From: Pararhizobium sp. IMCC21322
Lineage (GTDB): Bacteria; Pseudomonadota; Alphaproteobacteria; Rhizobiales; GCA-2746425
Direction of reading: 5' to 3'
DNA: 64,000 bases
Assembly: GCF_030758295.1 (NCBI RefSeq)
Contig: NZ_CP132335.1
Location: forward strand, 2,704,412 to 2,768,411
Numbering within the stretch: position 1 is the stretch's first letter; each line of letters opens with the position of its first letter. Below the pieces are notes generated by a model that saw only the letters and a list, made by a program, of their open reading frames with translations, made no database searches and was not told the DNA's origin. Of this stretch, positions 43,923-55,476 are shown in pieces. Position numbers and translations under genes: made by a program.

Positions 43923-44332
43923 GTAATATCTTTCTGTTGGCCCTGTCGTCCGCTGTTTGCGGATAGATGTGGCGCATGGACTAGGTCAAAAATTGTCCCA
44001 GTCTGCGCGAGCGATCAAACACTCATACCTCAGGGACTATTGGGGGGTGTCGGGGTGTGCTTTAACAGCAGTTGTCCGGCAAAAAGCCGAAATGGCCCCG
44101 TTCCAATGGCGCGCTTATGCGCTTCGAATTGCAGGAAAGTCAAGGTCTTGTTTCAAATGGTTTTGAAAGTGATATCCGTATGCAGGTGCGTATCTTGCCC
44201 GTCGCTGGCCTTGGAGCTTGCAATTTCACCGCACAACTCCCAATTAAATGATGCAACACAACACCACTGGCGTCTCACGTCAGGATCGTGTAGAAGCGCG
44301 CGCAACAGTCTTCTTTGTGACACAGGTTTCAA
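43923..44332. other. Intergenic region between rhlE and secG
   Basis: 410 bases with no gene I can support: open frames here have no ribosome site and look like chance. It must hold the rhlE promoter and leader on one strand and the secG promoter on the other. I see no known RNA motif. Confidence 0.5.
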
Positions 44333-44710
44333 ATGTCCGCAGTTATAATCGTTATCCATCTGATGGTCGTTCTTTCAATGATCGCCGTAATACTCCTTCA
44401 GCGTTCCGAAGGCGGTGCACTTGGCATCGGCGGCGGTGGCGGCGGAGGTGGCGGTAATTTCATGACCGGCCGAGGCGCAGCGAATGCGCTCAGCCGCGCA
44501 ACCACATTTCTAGCTATCGGTTTCTTTGCCACATCAATTGCGTTGTCGATTATCGCAAATGTGGAAAATACCTCCGGCTCTATTCTCGACACCATTCCAG
44601 GTTCCGAGGAATTGGGCGGTACTGGCAACGGTATTCTGGATGCACTTCCCGGTGCATTGCCAGAGACACCTGCTGAGTCAGCGGTTCCATCTGCTCCTAT
44701 CTCGGAATAG
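44333..44710 (+). CDS. secG: Preprotein translocase subunit SecG
   Basis: 125 residues. Two hydrophobic helices (about 3-22 and 55-75) are joined by the SecG loop LLQRSEGGALGIGGGGGG...ANALSRATTFLA. The C-terminal tail is rich in Pro, Gly and Ala. Part of SecYEG in the inner membrane. Followed by a strong terminator, so it is not simply read through to pyrG. Confidence 0.95.
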   Translation: MSAVIIVIHLMVVLSMIAVILLQRSEGGALGIGGGGGGGGGNFMTGRGAANALSRATTFLAIGFFATSIALSIIANVENTSGSILDTIPGSEELGGTGNGILDALPGALPETPAESAVPSAPISE

Positions 44711-44730
44711 ACTGGGCCATAAATTATCTG

Positions 44731-44766
44731 GAAAACGCCCGTTTTTTCAAACGGGCGTTTTCTTTT
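44731..44766 (+). terminator. Strong intrinsic terminator after secG
   Basis: GAAAACGCCCGTTT (44731-44744) pairs over 14 bases with AAACGGGCGTTTTC (44749-44762) around a 4-base loop, followed by a TTTT. It lies 20 bases after the secG stop and 41 before pyrG; the symmetric A/T flanks could act on both strands. Confidence 0.92.
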
Positions 44767-44795
44767 GGCTTTCCGAATCATTTTCACAGGCTTAA

Positions 44796-46436
<1,641 letters not shown>

Positions 46437-46474
46437 GACCGGGGATAAAACTCCGACAACATCTGGAGCCGCCC

Positions 46475-47362
46475 ATGGACCCCGCGCCAACCTCTATTGA
46501 CCATCTTGTGTTGCCTGTGCGCGATCTTGATTTGGCACGTGCCAGATATGAGGCACTTGGGTTTCATGTTGCTGCTGACGCCCAACATCCTTTTGGCACC
46601 GAAAATGCCTGCATTTTCCTGCAAGACGGCACCTATCTGGAGCCTTTGGGCGTTGCGGACCGGACATTGGCAGAAATCGAGGCCCGAAAGGGCAATCCGT
46701 TTTTACGGCGTGATCAGGCCTACCGGTTCCGTGTTGACGATGAAGGACTGTCCATGGTGGCGATGCGGTCCAGGAACGCAGCCGCCGATCTGAAGACTTT
46801 TTCAGAGCTTGGTTTCGCGTTTGGTGAACTGTTTCCGTTTTCACGGACCGCTGAAACCCTCGATGGTCCCATCAAAATTGGCGTGGAGCTTGCGTTTGCC
46901 GCCGATGATCGCGCGCCGGATGCGACTTTCTTTGCTTGTGAACGTATGAACATGGATGCTCTTTGGTCGCCAGAGCGAACAGCTCACGAAAATGGCGTCA
47001 TCGGCCTGTCAGCGGTTCTGATGTCCGAAGAAAACCCCACTGATTTCCAGTATCTCCTGCAGGCGGCAACCGGGATGCGCGATTTTGCATCTTCCTCAAA
47101 CGGCCTGTCTTTCCACATGGAAGGTGCGGACATTTTCTGTTTCACACCAACTGCAATGCAACAACTGTTTGCCATTCCATGCGCAAGATCGGAGCGCGGC
47201 GCACGCTTTGAAGGGGCTGTTTTCATATGCAGGTCTGTTCGGGAACTCAAGGCGCACCTGGAAGCTGGCGGCATTGAGTGCTTTGATCATCTGGGTCGCC
47301 TCATAGTTCCCGCAGCTCCCGGGCAGGGCGTGCCATTCATTTTTGAAGAGAGTTCGCAATGA
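46475..47362 (+). CDS. VOC (glyoxalase-like) superfamily protein
   Basis: 295 residues with two glyoxalase-like halves. The first begins [25 protein letters not shown], and [14 protein letters not shown] and later [10 protein letters not shown] mark the second; it matches the Glyoxalase_3 type. Role unknown; a metal-dependent enzyme acting on a small organic molecule is likely. It sits 38 bases after pyrG and overlaps kdsA by 4 bases, an insertion of an unrelated gene in a biosynthetic row. Confidence 0.82.
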   Translation: MDPAPTSIDHLVLPVRDLDLARARYEALGFHVAADAQHPFGTENACIFLQDGTYLEPLGVADRTLAEIEARKGNPFLRRDQAYRFRVDDEGLSMVAMRSRNAAADLKTFSELGFAFGELFPFSRTAETLDGPIKIGVELAFAADDRAPDATFFACERMNMDALWSPERTAHENGVIGLSAVLMSEENPTDFQYLLQAATGMRDFASSSNGLSFHMEGADIFCFTPTAMQQLFAIPCARSERGARFEGAVFICRSVRELKAHLEAGGIECFDHLGRLIVPAAPGQGVPFIFEESSQ

Positions 47363-48201
47363 CTGAAAAAATCACACCTAACGCCACTGTAAGTGTTCGC
47401 GGTGTTAACTTTGACAACAACGCTCCCTTTTCGTTGATTGCCGGTCCGTGCCAGATGGAAAGCCGTGACCATGCTTTCGACATGGCGGGTGCATTGAAGG
47501 AAATGACCGATAAACTGGGCATTGGCTTTGTTTACAAGAGCTCGTTTGACAAAGCCAACCGCACCAGTCTTGGCGCCAAGCGCGGAGTCGGCCTGGACAG
47601 CGCCATGGCCATATTCTCTGATATCGGCAAAGAGCTTGGGCTGCCGGTCATTACCGACATTCACGAGAGCGAACAATGTGCTGAAGTTGCTGAAACGGTG
47701 GACATTCTTCAAATTCCCGCTCTTTTGTGCAAGCAGACAGATTTGCTTCTGGCCGCTGCTGCAACCGGTAAAGCCATCAATGTGAAAAAGGGCCAATTTC
47801 TAGCGCCTTGGGAAATGGCCAATGTTGTAAACAAGGTCATCAGCGGCGGAAACCGGAATGTCCTGTTGACCGAGCGCGGCACCAGCTTTGGCTACAATAC
47901 GCTTGTGAGTGACTTCCGGGCATTGCCGCAAATGGCTCAAACCGGCGCACCAGTCATTTTTGACGCGACGCATTCGGTCGCGCAACCAGGTGGTCTGGGC
48001 GGCGCTTCGGGCGGGCAAAGGGAATTTGCACCAGTTTTGGCGCGTGCCGCTGTTGCTGTTGGGGTCGCGGGCTTGTTCATCGAAACTCATCAGGATCCGG
48101 ACAATGCGCCGTCAGATGGGCCCAACATGATTAGACTGGACGATATGCCTGCGGTGCTGGAGCAGTTGAAAGCTCTGGACCAGGTATCCAAGGGATTGTG
48201 A
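47359..48201 (+). CDS. kdsA: 3-deoxy-8-phosphooctulonate (KDO-8-P) synthase
   Basis: 280 residues. [18 protein letters not shown] near residue 24, [47 protein letters not shown] and [16 protein letters not shown]. It condenses PEP and arabinose-5-phosphate for the lipopolysaccharide core. The retained GPC-type Cys suggests the metal-dependent class, but this needs alignment. ATGA overlap with the VOC gene. Confidence 0.97.
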   Translation: MTEKITPNATVSVRGVNFDNNAPFSLIAGPCQMESRDHAFDMAGALKEMTDKLGIGFVYKSSFDKANRTSLGAKRGVGLDSAMAIFSDIGKELGLPVITDIHESEQCAEVAETVDILQIPALLCKQTDLLLAAAATGKAINVKKGQFLAPWEMANVVNKVISGGNRNVLLTERGTSFGYNTLVSDFRALPQMAQTGAPVIFDATHSVAQPGGLGGASGGQREFAPVLARAAVAVGVAGLFIETHQDPDNAPSDGPNMIRLDDMPAVLEQLKALDQVSKGL

Positions 48202-48229
48202 CTACAATTACGCCAACAGGTGAACCAGG

Positions 48230-48934
48230 ATGACAAGGCAGTTCAAGATTGACGCGGCGAATGCGGCTTTGTCACTTGTGGAAGATGGCATGAAGATTGG
48301 GCTGGGATCCGGCTCGACCGCAGAAGAGTTTGTGCGGGTTCTTGCGCCAAAGGTGGCCGAAGGTCTGTCAATCATCGGAGTGCCGACGTCAGAGCGTACG
48401 GGCGCATTGGCAAGAGAGCTTGGCATACAGATTTCTACTCTGGACAGCTATCCCCATCTCGATCTGACAATCGACGGCGCAGACGAGATTGACGGGCGTC
48501 TACAGCTTATCAAAGGCGGCGGAGCCGCTCATCTGCGTGAGAAAATCGTTGCATTTGCATCGGATAAGGTTGCGGTGGTTGCCGATCATACCAAGAAAGT
48601 TGATATGCTCGGTGCTTTTCCTCTGCCGCTTGAGGTCATTTCTTTTGGCCTCGTTGCAACGAAAGCCGCAATTGAGAAATTGTGCAAAAACGAATTTGGG
48701 TTGACGGCAAAATTAACGCTGCGTGAAAATGCAGGAGCACCGGTTGTAACCGACAACGGGAACCTTGTTTTGGATGCATCTTTTGGCCGTATTCCCGACA
48801 CAAAAGGACTTGCAACAGGGCTCTCGCAGATACCGGGTCTTGTAGAGCATGGTTTGTTTATCGATATAGCAGATGTTGCCTTTATTGCGGGGCCAGGTGG
48901 TGTGGAAACCATATCACGAGCGGCCTCAGCCTGA
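48230..48934 (+). CDS. rpiA: Ribose-5-phosphate isomerase A
   Basis: 234 residues. GLGSGSTAEEFVRVL, DLTIDGADEIDGRLQLIKGGGAAHLREK with the catalytic Asp/Lys, and GGVETISR at the end. Pentose phosphate pathway. Start of the rpiA-DUF2059-gor row known from Rhizobiales. Confidence 0.96.
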   Translation: MTRQFKIDAANAALSLVEDGMKIGLGSGSTAEEFVRVLAPKVAEGLSIIGVPTSERTGALARELGIQISTLDSYPHLDLTIDGADEIDGRLQLIKGGGAAHLREKIVAFASDKVAVVADHTKKVDMLGAFPLPLEVISFGLVATKAAIEKLCKNEFGLTAKLTLRENAGAPVVTDNGNLVLDASFGRIPDTKGLATGLSQIPGLVEHGLFIDIADVAFIAGPGGVETISRAASA

Positions 48935-48967
48935 TCAGAATCGGCAATTGATTTGCCGGGAGACAAA

Positions 48968-49528
48968 ATGAATAGGGAACCAAGAATGACATACTTCTTC
49001 AAAATGCGCAGCGCATTGCTCGCACTGGTGCTTATGGGGGCTGGCACAGTGTTGCCACAGACAGCGGTCGCACAAACCCCGACAGACCCTGAAGTCATCA
49101 AGATGATGAATGATCCAGCCGCGCTCAAGATTGCCAATGAGATTTTGGAAGTTTCGCGCGTCACGTCCGGTTACAATAATATTCTTCCCGAAATGGCAGA
49201 ACGCACCAAGCAAACCTTCACACGAACCGCTCCGCAATTGGCAACTCTGATTTCTGAAGTGACTGATACGGTGGCTGTTGGCTTGATTTCCAAACGTGTG
49301 GAACTTCAGCAGGAAGCCGCAAAGCTTTGGACCATGCGTTTCAGCAAGGAAGAACTTGAAGAAATTCTGGAATTCTACAATTCACCGGTCGGCGTCAAAT
49401 TTGCCCTGAACTACCCGCCTATTTTGCGGGATTCAGTTGAATTGACCAATGATTGGGGCAATGAACTGGCTCAGGAACTGGCCGCCAAAGTGCGAGTTGA
49501 AATGGGTTTGCGCGGTCACAAGCTCTGA
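48968..49528 (+). CDS. DUF2059 exported protein
   Basis: 186 residues from ATG 48968 with GGGAG 7 bases upstream; an ATG six codons later is possible. Signal peptide MRSALLALVLMGAGTVLPQTAVA cut after AQ. The DUF2059 domain is mostly helical with FSKEELEEILEFYNSPVGVKF (about residues 130-150). Periplasmic, function unknown. Its place between rpiA and gor is conserved in the order. Confidence 0.88.
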   Translation: MNREPRMTYFFKMRSALLALVLMGAGTVLPQTAVAQTPTDPEVIKMMNDPAALKIANEILEVSRVTSGYNNILPEMAERTKQTFTRTAPQLATLISEVTDTVAVGLISKRVELQQEAAKLWTMRFSKEELEEILEFYNSPVGVKFALNYPPILRDSVELTNDWGNELAQELAAKVRVEMGLRGHKL

Positions 49529-49604
49529 TACGCTTTTCACGATACTGACTTTGGCAATTGAAGAGCGTTTGCTGGTTTGAGCGAAACGCGTGGGGAACTG
49601 TTTC

Positions 49605-50984
49605 ATGCAGGAATTTGACTACGATCTGTTCGTGATCGGAGCAGGGTCGGGCGGTGTTCGCGCGGCCCGGATCGCGTCACAATATGGCGCGAGAGTGGCC
49701 ATTGCCGAAGAGTATCGGGTTGGCGGTACCTGTGTGATCAGGGGCTGTGTGCCCAAGAAACTGTTTACCTATGCAGCGCATTATTCAGAAGATTTTGAAG
49801 ATGCTGCCGGCTATGGCTGGACGGTTGGTGAGACCAGCTTTGACTGGGAGACACTGATCGCCAACAAGGACCGCGAAATCGACCGCCTTAATGGCATCTA
49901 CATCACCAATCTTGAAAAAGCCGGTGTTGAGGTTTTTAAAACACGTGCAACCATGCGGGATCGCCATTCGGTCTATCTGGTGAAGGAAGAACGCCACGTT
50001 ACTGCAAAGACGATTTTGATCGCGACCGGCGGAACGCCAAACTTTGATCCAACCATTGATGGTATTGAGCACACCATCAGCTCCAATGAAGCATTCCATT
50101 TGGAAGAGCTGCCAAAATCGATCGTGATTGCCGGCGGCGGCTATATCGCCCTGGAGTTTGCCTGTATTTTCAACGGTCTGGGAGTGGACACCACAGTTAT
50201 TTATCGCGGAGAAAAGGTGCTGCGCGGATTTGACGATGATGTTCGGGATCTGGTTCAGCAATCCATGATCGACAATGGCATTACAATTGATCTCGGCGAC
50301 ATCTTCACCAAAATCGAGAAGACGGAAGTGGGATTGATCGGCCATACCCAAAAAGGGAAAGCGCTGAAAGCGGATCAGATCATGTTCGCGATTGGCCGTT
50401 CACCGAACACTGACGGGCTTGGACTTGCCAATATCGGAATTGAGTTGAATGGTAAGGATGCCATCAAGGTTGATGAGTATTCACGCACATCCATCGACAA
50501 TATTTTCGCGGTTGGCGATGTCACTGACAGGGTCAATTTGACGCCCGTTGCCATTCGCGAAGGACACGCTGTCGCAGATAATGAATTTGGTGGCAAAGAC
50601 GTGATCGTGGATCATACCGAGATTGCGACAGCAGTATTCACAACACCGGAAATCGGCACCGTTGGGATATCGGAAGAGGAGGCCGTGGCCACCTTCGCGT
50701 CTGTGGATGTTTACAAATCCAGCTTCCGCCCGATGAAATCCATCCTTCCGGGACGCAATGACAAGATGCTGATGAAGCTGATTGTGGACGCCGACACGGA
50801 CCGTGTTGTCGGTTGTCACATTGTTGGTCCGGCTGCAGGCGAAATGTCGCAATTGGTCGGGATCGCCGTCAAAATGAAGGCAACCAAAGCCGATTTTGAC
50901 GCCACAATGGCGGTCCATCCAACTGCGGCAGAGGAATTGGTGACCATGCGCGAGCCAACGACACGGCATCGGCGGGACGGTTAA
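49605..50984 (+). CDS. gor: Glutathione reductase
   Basis: 459 residues from ATG 49605 (GGGGAA upstream); a GTG five codons before is weaker. FAD fold IGAGSGGVRAARIA, redox-active CxxxxC in GGTCVIRGCVPKK, NADPH fold IAGGGYIALEFACIF with a following YRGEKVLRGFD Arg pair for the phosphate, and VHPTAAEELVTM with the catalytic His. It keeps glutathione reduced. A YbdK-type ligase lies near by on the opposite strand. Confidence 0.96.
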   Translation: MQEFDYDLFVIGAGSGGVRAARIASQYGARVAIAEEYRVGGTCVIRGCVPKKLFTYAAHYSEDFEDAAGYGWTVGETSFDWETLIANKDREIDRLNGIYITNLEKAGVEVFKTRATMRDRHSVYLVKEERHVTAKTILIATGGTPNFDPTIDGIEHTISSNEAFHLEELPKSIVIAGGGYIALEFACIFNGLGVDTTVIYRGEKVLRGFDDDVRDLVQQSMIDNGITIDLGDIFTKIEKTEVGLIGHTQKGKALKADQIMFAIGRSPNTDGLGLANIGIELNGKDAIKVDEYSRTSIDNIFAVGDVTDRVNLTPVAIREGHAVADNEFGGKDVIVDHTEIATAVFTTPEIGTVGISEEEAVATFASVDVYKSSFRPMKSILPGRNDKMLMKLIVDADTDRVVGCHIVGPAAGEMSQLVGIAVKMKATKADFDATMAVHPTAAEELVTMREPTTRHRRDG

Positions 50985-51080
50985 ATTTTCGCGCAGGCTT
51001 GTTTCATAGTGTCAGGCGCACGATATGTTGTGTAGGAAATTGATACGAGCGCAATTGATGCAAGCCCAAGGGAACCGGAA

Positions 51081-51314
51081 ATGAATTTCATCAAACAAAT
51101 CTTGCAGTTCGCGATCAGAGTGGTGACCTCGATCATCTCGCTGGTGGTGTTGCTCGGTGTTGGAACTCTGGCTCTGGGCGCGTTGGTCGTGGCAACACTC
51201 GCCGTGGTTCTTCGTGTTAAATGGTTGCAGCGCAAGTTCTCAAAACAAACTGATCCTCGCATGGTGAATGCTGAAAAAACCGAAGATGGCCATTACACGG
51301 TTTCCGGTCTTTAG
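51081..51314 (+). CDS. Small membrane protein, 77 aa
   Basis: One long hydrophobic stretch (about residues 12-45) is followed by a basic segment RVKWLQRKFSK and a polar tail. GGGAACCGG lies before ATG 51081. It follows gor by 96 bases on the same strand. No family is recognised, but coding character and the start site look real. Confidence 0.65.
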   Translation: MNFIKQILQFAIRVVTSIISLVVLLGVGTLALGALVVATLAVVLRVKWLQRKFSKQTDPRMVNAEKTEDGHYTVSGL

Positions 51315-51328
51315 CAGCAGGCTAAACC

Positions 51329-52474
51329 CTAACTGCATCCTTCCAGTGTTTCCGTGATCAGATGGTCGACCACGTCTTTGAATGCGCGTTTATCATTATG
51401 ACCCGCATTTTTTGCCTTTTCATACACTGCTAGCTGTCGTTCAGCACTGGTTCCATGCTGCACTATTTTGCGGCAATGTTGAACTTCATCCACACAATCC
51501 AGAGCTTCTGCATCTTCGGCCACCAGCTCAATCAGCTCTTCAATGAGTTCGGAGTAGGCAATGGCTGTTCCTGCACCAAAATCGATCAATTTACCCTCAA
51601 CACCATGGCGTTGCGCCAACCAGCGGTTTTCATTGATGAGAAAGTGCGAGTAGGTGCGCCAGCGCTGGTTTGCCACACGCAGACGGTACAGCATTCGGGC
51701 CAAACAGCGATACATTGAGGCGACGGCAAGCGCATCTTCAACGTGCGTACACATATCAGTTATGCGCATCTCCAGGGTTGGATAACGGTTTGATGGCCTT
51801 AGATCCCACCACACCTTGGTGGCATCCTCAATGACGCCGGCCTTCACCAGCGTATCAATTGTCCGGTGATACTCGTCGGCGCTGTCAAAGCCATAGGGCA
51901 GGCCAGTCCTTGGCATTTCGTCAAAGACTGACAGACGATAGGACTTCAAACCGGATTTGCGCCCCTGCCAGAATGGAGAGCTTGTCGAGAGTGCCAGCAA
52001 ATGCGGAAGAAAATACGTCAGCTGATTGAACAGATCGTTGCGCACAGCCCGGTCTTCGATGCCGATATGGACATGCATGCCGCAGATCACCATGCGCCTG
52101 GCCACAACCTGTAAATCCTGGGCCAGCTCGTTGTAGCGTTCCTTATCGGTATTCTGCTGACGATCCCATTTCGCAAATGGATGGGTGGAACAGGCAATGG
52201 GTGCAAGACCATAAGCATCGGCAGCACTCGCGACCGTTGCGCGGAAATGCTGCAACTGTGTTCGCGCTTCATCTATCGTCGCACAGACCGGGGTGCCGAC
52301 TTCAACCTGGCAACGCAGGAACTCCGGCATGACATGGTCGCCCAACAGGCGTTTGCAATCCTCCATGAAGTCCGCTGGCGGATCCACAGCAAGGTCGCGC
52401 GTGTCCTTGTCGACGAGAAGATATTCCTCCTCGATGCCCATTGTCAGTTCCGGCTCTTGCGGCTTGTCTGTCAT
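51329..52474 (-). CDS. Carboxylate-amine ligase, YbdK type (weak glutamate-cysteine ligase)
   Basis: 381 residues. The GCS2 family opening TMGIEEEYLLVD, CQVEVGTPVCATIDEA, GMHVHIGIEDRAVR and YPTLEMRITDMCT show metal and substrate sites. YbdK has low glutamate-cysteine ligase activity in E. coli; the natural substrate is unknown. It converges with the small membrane protein gene and is two genes away from gor, which supports but does not prove a thiol role. Confidence 0.92.
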   Translation of the reverse strand: MTDKPQEPELTMGIEEEYLLVDKDTRDLAVDPPADFMEDCKRLLGDHVMPEFLRCQVEVGTPVCATIDEARTQLQHFRATVASAADAYGLAPIACSTHPFAKWDRQQNTDKERYNELAQDLQVVARRMVICGMHVHIGIEDRAVRNDLFNQLTYFLPHLLALSTSSPFWQGRKSGLKSYRLSVFDEMPRTGLPYGFDSADEYHRTIDTLVKAGVIEDATKVWWDLRPSNRYPTLEMRITDMCTHVEDALAVASMYRCLARMLYRLRVANQRWRTYSHFLINENRWLAQRHGVEGKLIDFGAGTAIAYSELIEELIELVAEDAEALDCVDEVQHCRKIVQHGTSAERQLAVYEKAKNAGHNDKRAFKDVVDHLITETLEGCS

Positions 52475-52580
52475 AGTTTGGCGTTCCTCCAGTTCTGCTG
52501 GTCAGCCTGCCACAAAGCCCTGCAATAAGACAACTTTTCGGGTCGCCAGATAAGCATCATGAAAAATCAAAGGTAAGCCT

Positions 52581-52609
52581 TTGAATCCTGACGCAATCAT
52601 GTGTATATA
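52581..52609 (+). promoter_or_regulatory. Probable sigma-70-type promoter of aroG
   Basis: TTGAAT (52581-52586), 17-base spacer, TATATA (52604-52609). Transcription would begin near 52616, inside the perfect inverted repeat that follows. Confidence 0.6.
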
Positions 52610-52610
52610 C

Positions 52611-52632
52611 CGCCACCCAAAAAAGGGTGGCG
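52611..52632 (+). promoter_or_regulatory. Perfect inverted repeat at the aroG transcription start
   Basis: CGCCACCC (52611-52618) and GGGTGGCG (52625-52632) flank six A residues. There is no T-run. It is either an operator overlapping +1 or, if transcription starts further up, a leader hairpin. A 23-codon frame (52599-52670) runs through it and stops on the aroG ribosome site. Confidence 0.6.
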
Positions 52633-52682
52633 AATGTTCCGATTTATACGGAAACGCCTCAACAAGTTAAGGAGTTGATGAC

Positions 52683-54065
52683 ATGACCACCTGGAGCCCA
52701 CAAAGCTGGCGCGGCTTCCCTGTAAAACAGGTCCCGAATTATCCGGATCAGGCAGCCCTGGAAGCGGCTGAAAAGCGTCTGTCATCGTATCCACCCTTGG
52801 TTTTTTCAGGCGAAGCACGTCGTCTTAAATCACAGTTGGCCGATGTATCCCGCGGACAGGGTTTTCTGCTGCAGGGCGGTGATTGCGCCGAATCTTTTGC
52901 CGAGCATAATGCGGACAATATCCGCGATTTCTTCCGGGTCTTTCTGCAAATGTCGGTCGTTCTGACATACGCAGCTGCCGTTCCAGTTGTGAAAGTTGGC
53001 CGCATTGCCGGTCAGTTTGCCAAGCCGCGTTCCGCAGACACGGAAACCATCGGATCCGAGGAACTGCCAAGCTACCGTGGTGATATCATCAATGATATTG
53101 ATTTCACGCCGGAGGGTCGCTATCCGGACCCTGCGCGCCTGGAAATGGCCTATCGCCAATCTGCTGCTACGCTCAATCTGCTGCGCGCATTTGCACAAGG
53201 TGGCTATGCCAATCTCGAGCATGTCCACAATTGGACACTCGATTTCCTGAAAGACAGCCCGCAATCTGACCGTTACGAAGAACTATCCGGGCAGATTTCA
53301 AATGCGCTGGACTTCATGCGTGCCTGTGGCATTGATCCTGAAACCACAGCCCGTATGCGCACCACCGACTTCTTCACCAGCCATGAAGCATTGTTGCTGG
53401 GCTATGAAGAGGCTCTGACACGGCTCGACTCAACATCTGGTGACTACTACGCCACCTCAGGCCACATGATCTGGATTGGCGACCGTACGCGTCAGCCGGA
53501 CCACGCTCATGTAGAGTTCTTCCGTGGCATTGAGAACCCGGTCGGCATCAAATGCGGTCCATCCCTTGATGAAGATGAACTGATCAAACTGCTGGATATC
53601 GTAAACCCGGATGATGAAGCAGGTCGGGTTACACTGATCGCCCGTTTTGGCCATGACAAAGTGTTCGAAAACCTGCCAAGGCTTGTTCGCGCTGTGCAGC
53701 GGGAAGGACGTTCTGTCGTTTGGTCATGTGATCCAATGCATGGCAACACCATCAAAGCGGCCAGCGGTTACAAAACACGCCCATTCGACCGTATCCTTGG
53801 CGAGGTGAACGGCTTCTTCGATGTGCATGAAGCAGAGGGTACATATCCCGGCGGCATTCACATCGAGATGACCGGCAAGAACGTCACTGAATGTACTGGC
53901 GGCGCACGGGCCATCACGGATGATGATCTGTCTGATCGCTATCACACCCATTGCGATCCGCGTTTGAACGCGGATCAGGCGTTGGAACTGGCATTCCTGC
54001 TGGCAGATCGCCTGAAACGCAAGCGCAACGGCACAGCTGTGGCGACCAGCGACGCTGCTGAATAG
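52683..54065 (+). CDS. aroG: 3-deoxy-7-phosphoheptulonate synthase, class II
   Basis: 460 residues, plant-like (class II) DAHP synthase. [18 protein letters not shown] with the metal Cys, [42 protein letters not shown] with the metal His, and [17 protein letters not shown]. First step of aromatic amino acid synthesis, feeding the trp genes elsewhere in the window. AAGGAG lies 8 bases before the ATG; a strong terminator follows. Confidence 0.97.
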   Translation: MTTWSPQSWRGFPVKQVPNYPDQAALEAAEKRLSSYPPLVFSGEARRLKSQLADVSRGQGFLLQGGDCAESFAEHNADNIRDFFRVFLQMSVVLTYAAAVPVVKVGRIAGQFAKPRSADTETIGSEELPSYRGDIINDIDFTPEGRYPDPARLEMAYRQSAATLNLLRAFAQGGYANLEHVHNWTLDFLKDSPQSDRYEELSGQISNALDFMRACGIDPETTARMRTTDFFTSHEALLLGYEEALTRLDSTSGDYYATSGHMIWIGDRTRQPDHAHVEFFRGIENPVGIKCGPSLDEDELIKLLDIVNPDDEAGRVTLIARFGHDKVFENLPRLVRAVQREGRSVVWSCDPMHGNTIKAASGYKTRPFDRILGEVNGFFDVHEAEGTYPGGIHIEMTGKNVTECTGGARAITDDDLSDRYHTHCDPRLNADQALELAFLLADRLKRKRNGTAVATSDAAE

Positions 54066-54097
54066 CGGCTTCCGGCACATCCACCAAATTCTGCAAA

Positions 54098-54126
54098 AGC
54101 CCCGGTCATTGGCCGGGGCTTTTTGT
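54098..54126 (+). terminator. Intrinsic terminator after aroG
   Basis: AGCCCCGG (54098-54105) pairs with CCGGGGCT (54113-54120), 7-base loop, then TTTTGTT. It lies 33 bases after the aroG stop. Confidence 0.93.
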
Positions 54127-54393
54127 TGATCCGGATCGATGCCAGTGATGATCCCTGTATTGAACAGGAGTTTTAAGAAACCCACCCATGGCAAAGCGTA
54201 TCCGCTATCTTTTAGGTTTAAGCCCCCACTTCCCATGCAGGTCACACTTGTCGGCTGTCGGCCGTTTTAATTTATTGGAGTTTAGTTCCGTCAAGCGTGC
54301 GATTCCATAATATACAATTTATACGGTACGTTTTAAGCTTGCCGATGTCATGTTGGGATGACTCGCCTTCGAACAACACAGAAGAGAACGATA
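54127..54393. other. Intergenic region after aroG
   Basis: Together with the terminator this makes a gap of 328 bases. I see no gene. TTGATCCGGATCGA (54126-54139) is one base from an FNR box but lies about 255 bases before the next gene, so it is probably chance. The region turns AT-rich towards the membrane protein gene. Confidence 0.4.
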
Positions 54394-55266
54394 ATGGGCT
54401 ACAGAATTTTTGTAATTTGCCTGAAGCAACTGTTTGTAAAGTGGAAAATTGCACTGCGACTCAGCTGGTTTTGGACGTTGGTGACAGTCTCCGTTTGGGT
54501 GGTGGTTTTTACTGCATTGTTCAACTCGTTAGAAGACGGCGGTGACAACCAAATAAGTGGTTTAAGTGGTTTTCTGTTTACTCTGTCTTGGTTTGGAATT
54601 TTTTTCACCACTATGGCTGGCCTTGCGTCAATTGCGATAGGCTGGCACCGTTATGTGTTACAGGGTGAAATGCCGCGGAGCCCTTATGTTTTCCCAGCCC
54701 CAAAGACCTTCTGGCCTTATGTCGGGCGTGGGTTCAAGAGTGGTTTGAAAGTGGGTATCGTAATGATCCCCATAATGATGATTATTGGGTCTGTCATGGC
54801 GTTTGTTATGGTGTCGCTTTGGCGAGGTGTTGATCCTATGCAGATATCAAGTGCAGTTTCAGGTTCATTGTTCGTTGCTTCGGTGATTACCTCTCTTTTG
54901 CTCGTGACACTTTATACTTGGTTTACTATGCGATTGGGGCTTGGTTTGCCGGGAACTGCCATTGGCCAGGACATCAGATCAAGTGCATCTTGGAAAATGA
55001 CCGGCCCGATTTCTGGCGCACTGTTTACTGCTTCACTTCTGGTTTCGGCGCTGATGATCATACCATCATTACTGGCAGCCTTGATCGCGGTCATTTTTCT
55101 AATACAAACCGGCGATTTGGTCGAAAGAATGCTCTCCGGATCTGATCTTTTCTGGAACTTGTTGCCAGTCCCTATATATCTCGGATTCTACATTATCAGC
55201 TTTTTCGTTGGCTTTGGTATTCTGACAGTCATCTACGGTCATCTACAGGAGGACAAGCCCATTTAG
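54394..55266 (+). CDS. Six-helix membrane protein of unknown function
   Basis: 290 residues from ATG 54394 with AGAAGAGAA upstream; an ATG 12 codons earlier (54358) is the other choice. About six hydrophobic helices: around 22-42, 60-82, 120-142, 158-182, 205-235 and 255-280. No motif that I recognise. Base composition is lower in GC than neighbours. It stands alone between two long gaps. Confidence 0.75.
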   Translation: MGYRIFVICLKQLFVKWKIALRLSWFWTLVTVSVWVVVFTALFNSLEDGGDNQISGLSGFLFTLSWFGIFFTTMAGLASIAIGWHRYVLQGEMPRSPYVFPAPKTFWPYVGRGFKSGLKVGIVMIPIMMIIGSVMAFVMVSLWRGVDPMQISSAVSGSLFVASVITSLLLVTLYTWFTMRLGLGLPGTAIGQDIRSSASWKMTGPISGALFTASLLVSALMIIPSLLAALIAVIFLIQTGDLVERMLSGSDLFWNLLPVPIYLGFYIISFFVGFGILTVIYGHLQEDKPI

Positions 55267-55476
55267 TGCGCTGGGTTTGGGTTGTAAACGCTGGTTTTCG
55301 GATTTGTGGGTCAGCCAAGGACAGGTCCGTTTGTACCAAAAAAATCCTCCGGGATCCTGCTGAAAAGTGTCTGATCAATTTGATGTCTGACTTAAAACTT
55401 CGGTCGCTCGGCCTGTGATTTTCAATTGATCCCGGAAAAAACTTGTGATGATCTCCAGTGCTGAACAGGAGTGCTC

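Noticed and set aside
43710-44348. 212-codon plus-strand open frame over the rhlE start and the gap before secG
   Set aside because: No ribosome site, low-complexity odd composition, overlaps the conserved N-terminus of the helicase.
54126-54139. FNR-like TTGATCCGGATCGA
   Set aside because: One mismatch, partly in the aroG terminator tail and about 255 bases from the next gene; chance occurrence is likely.
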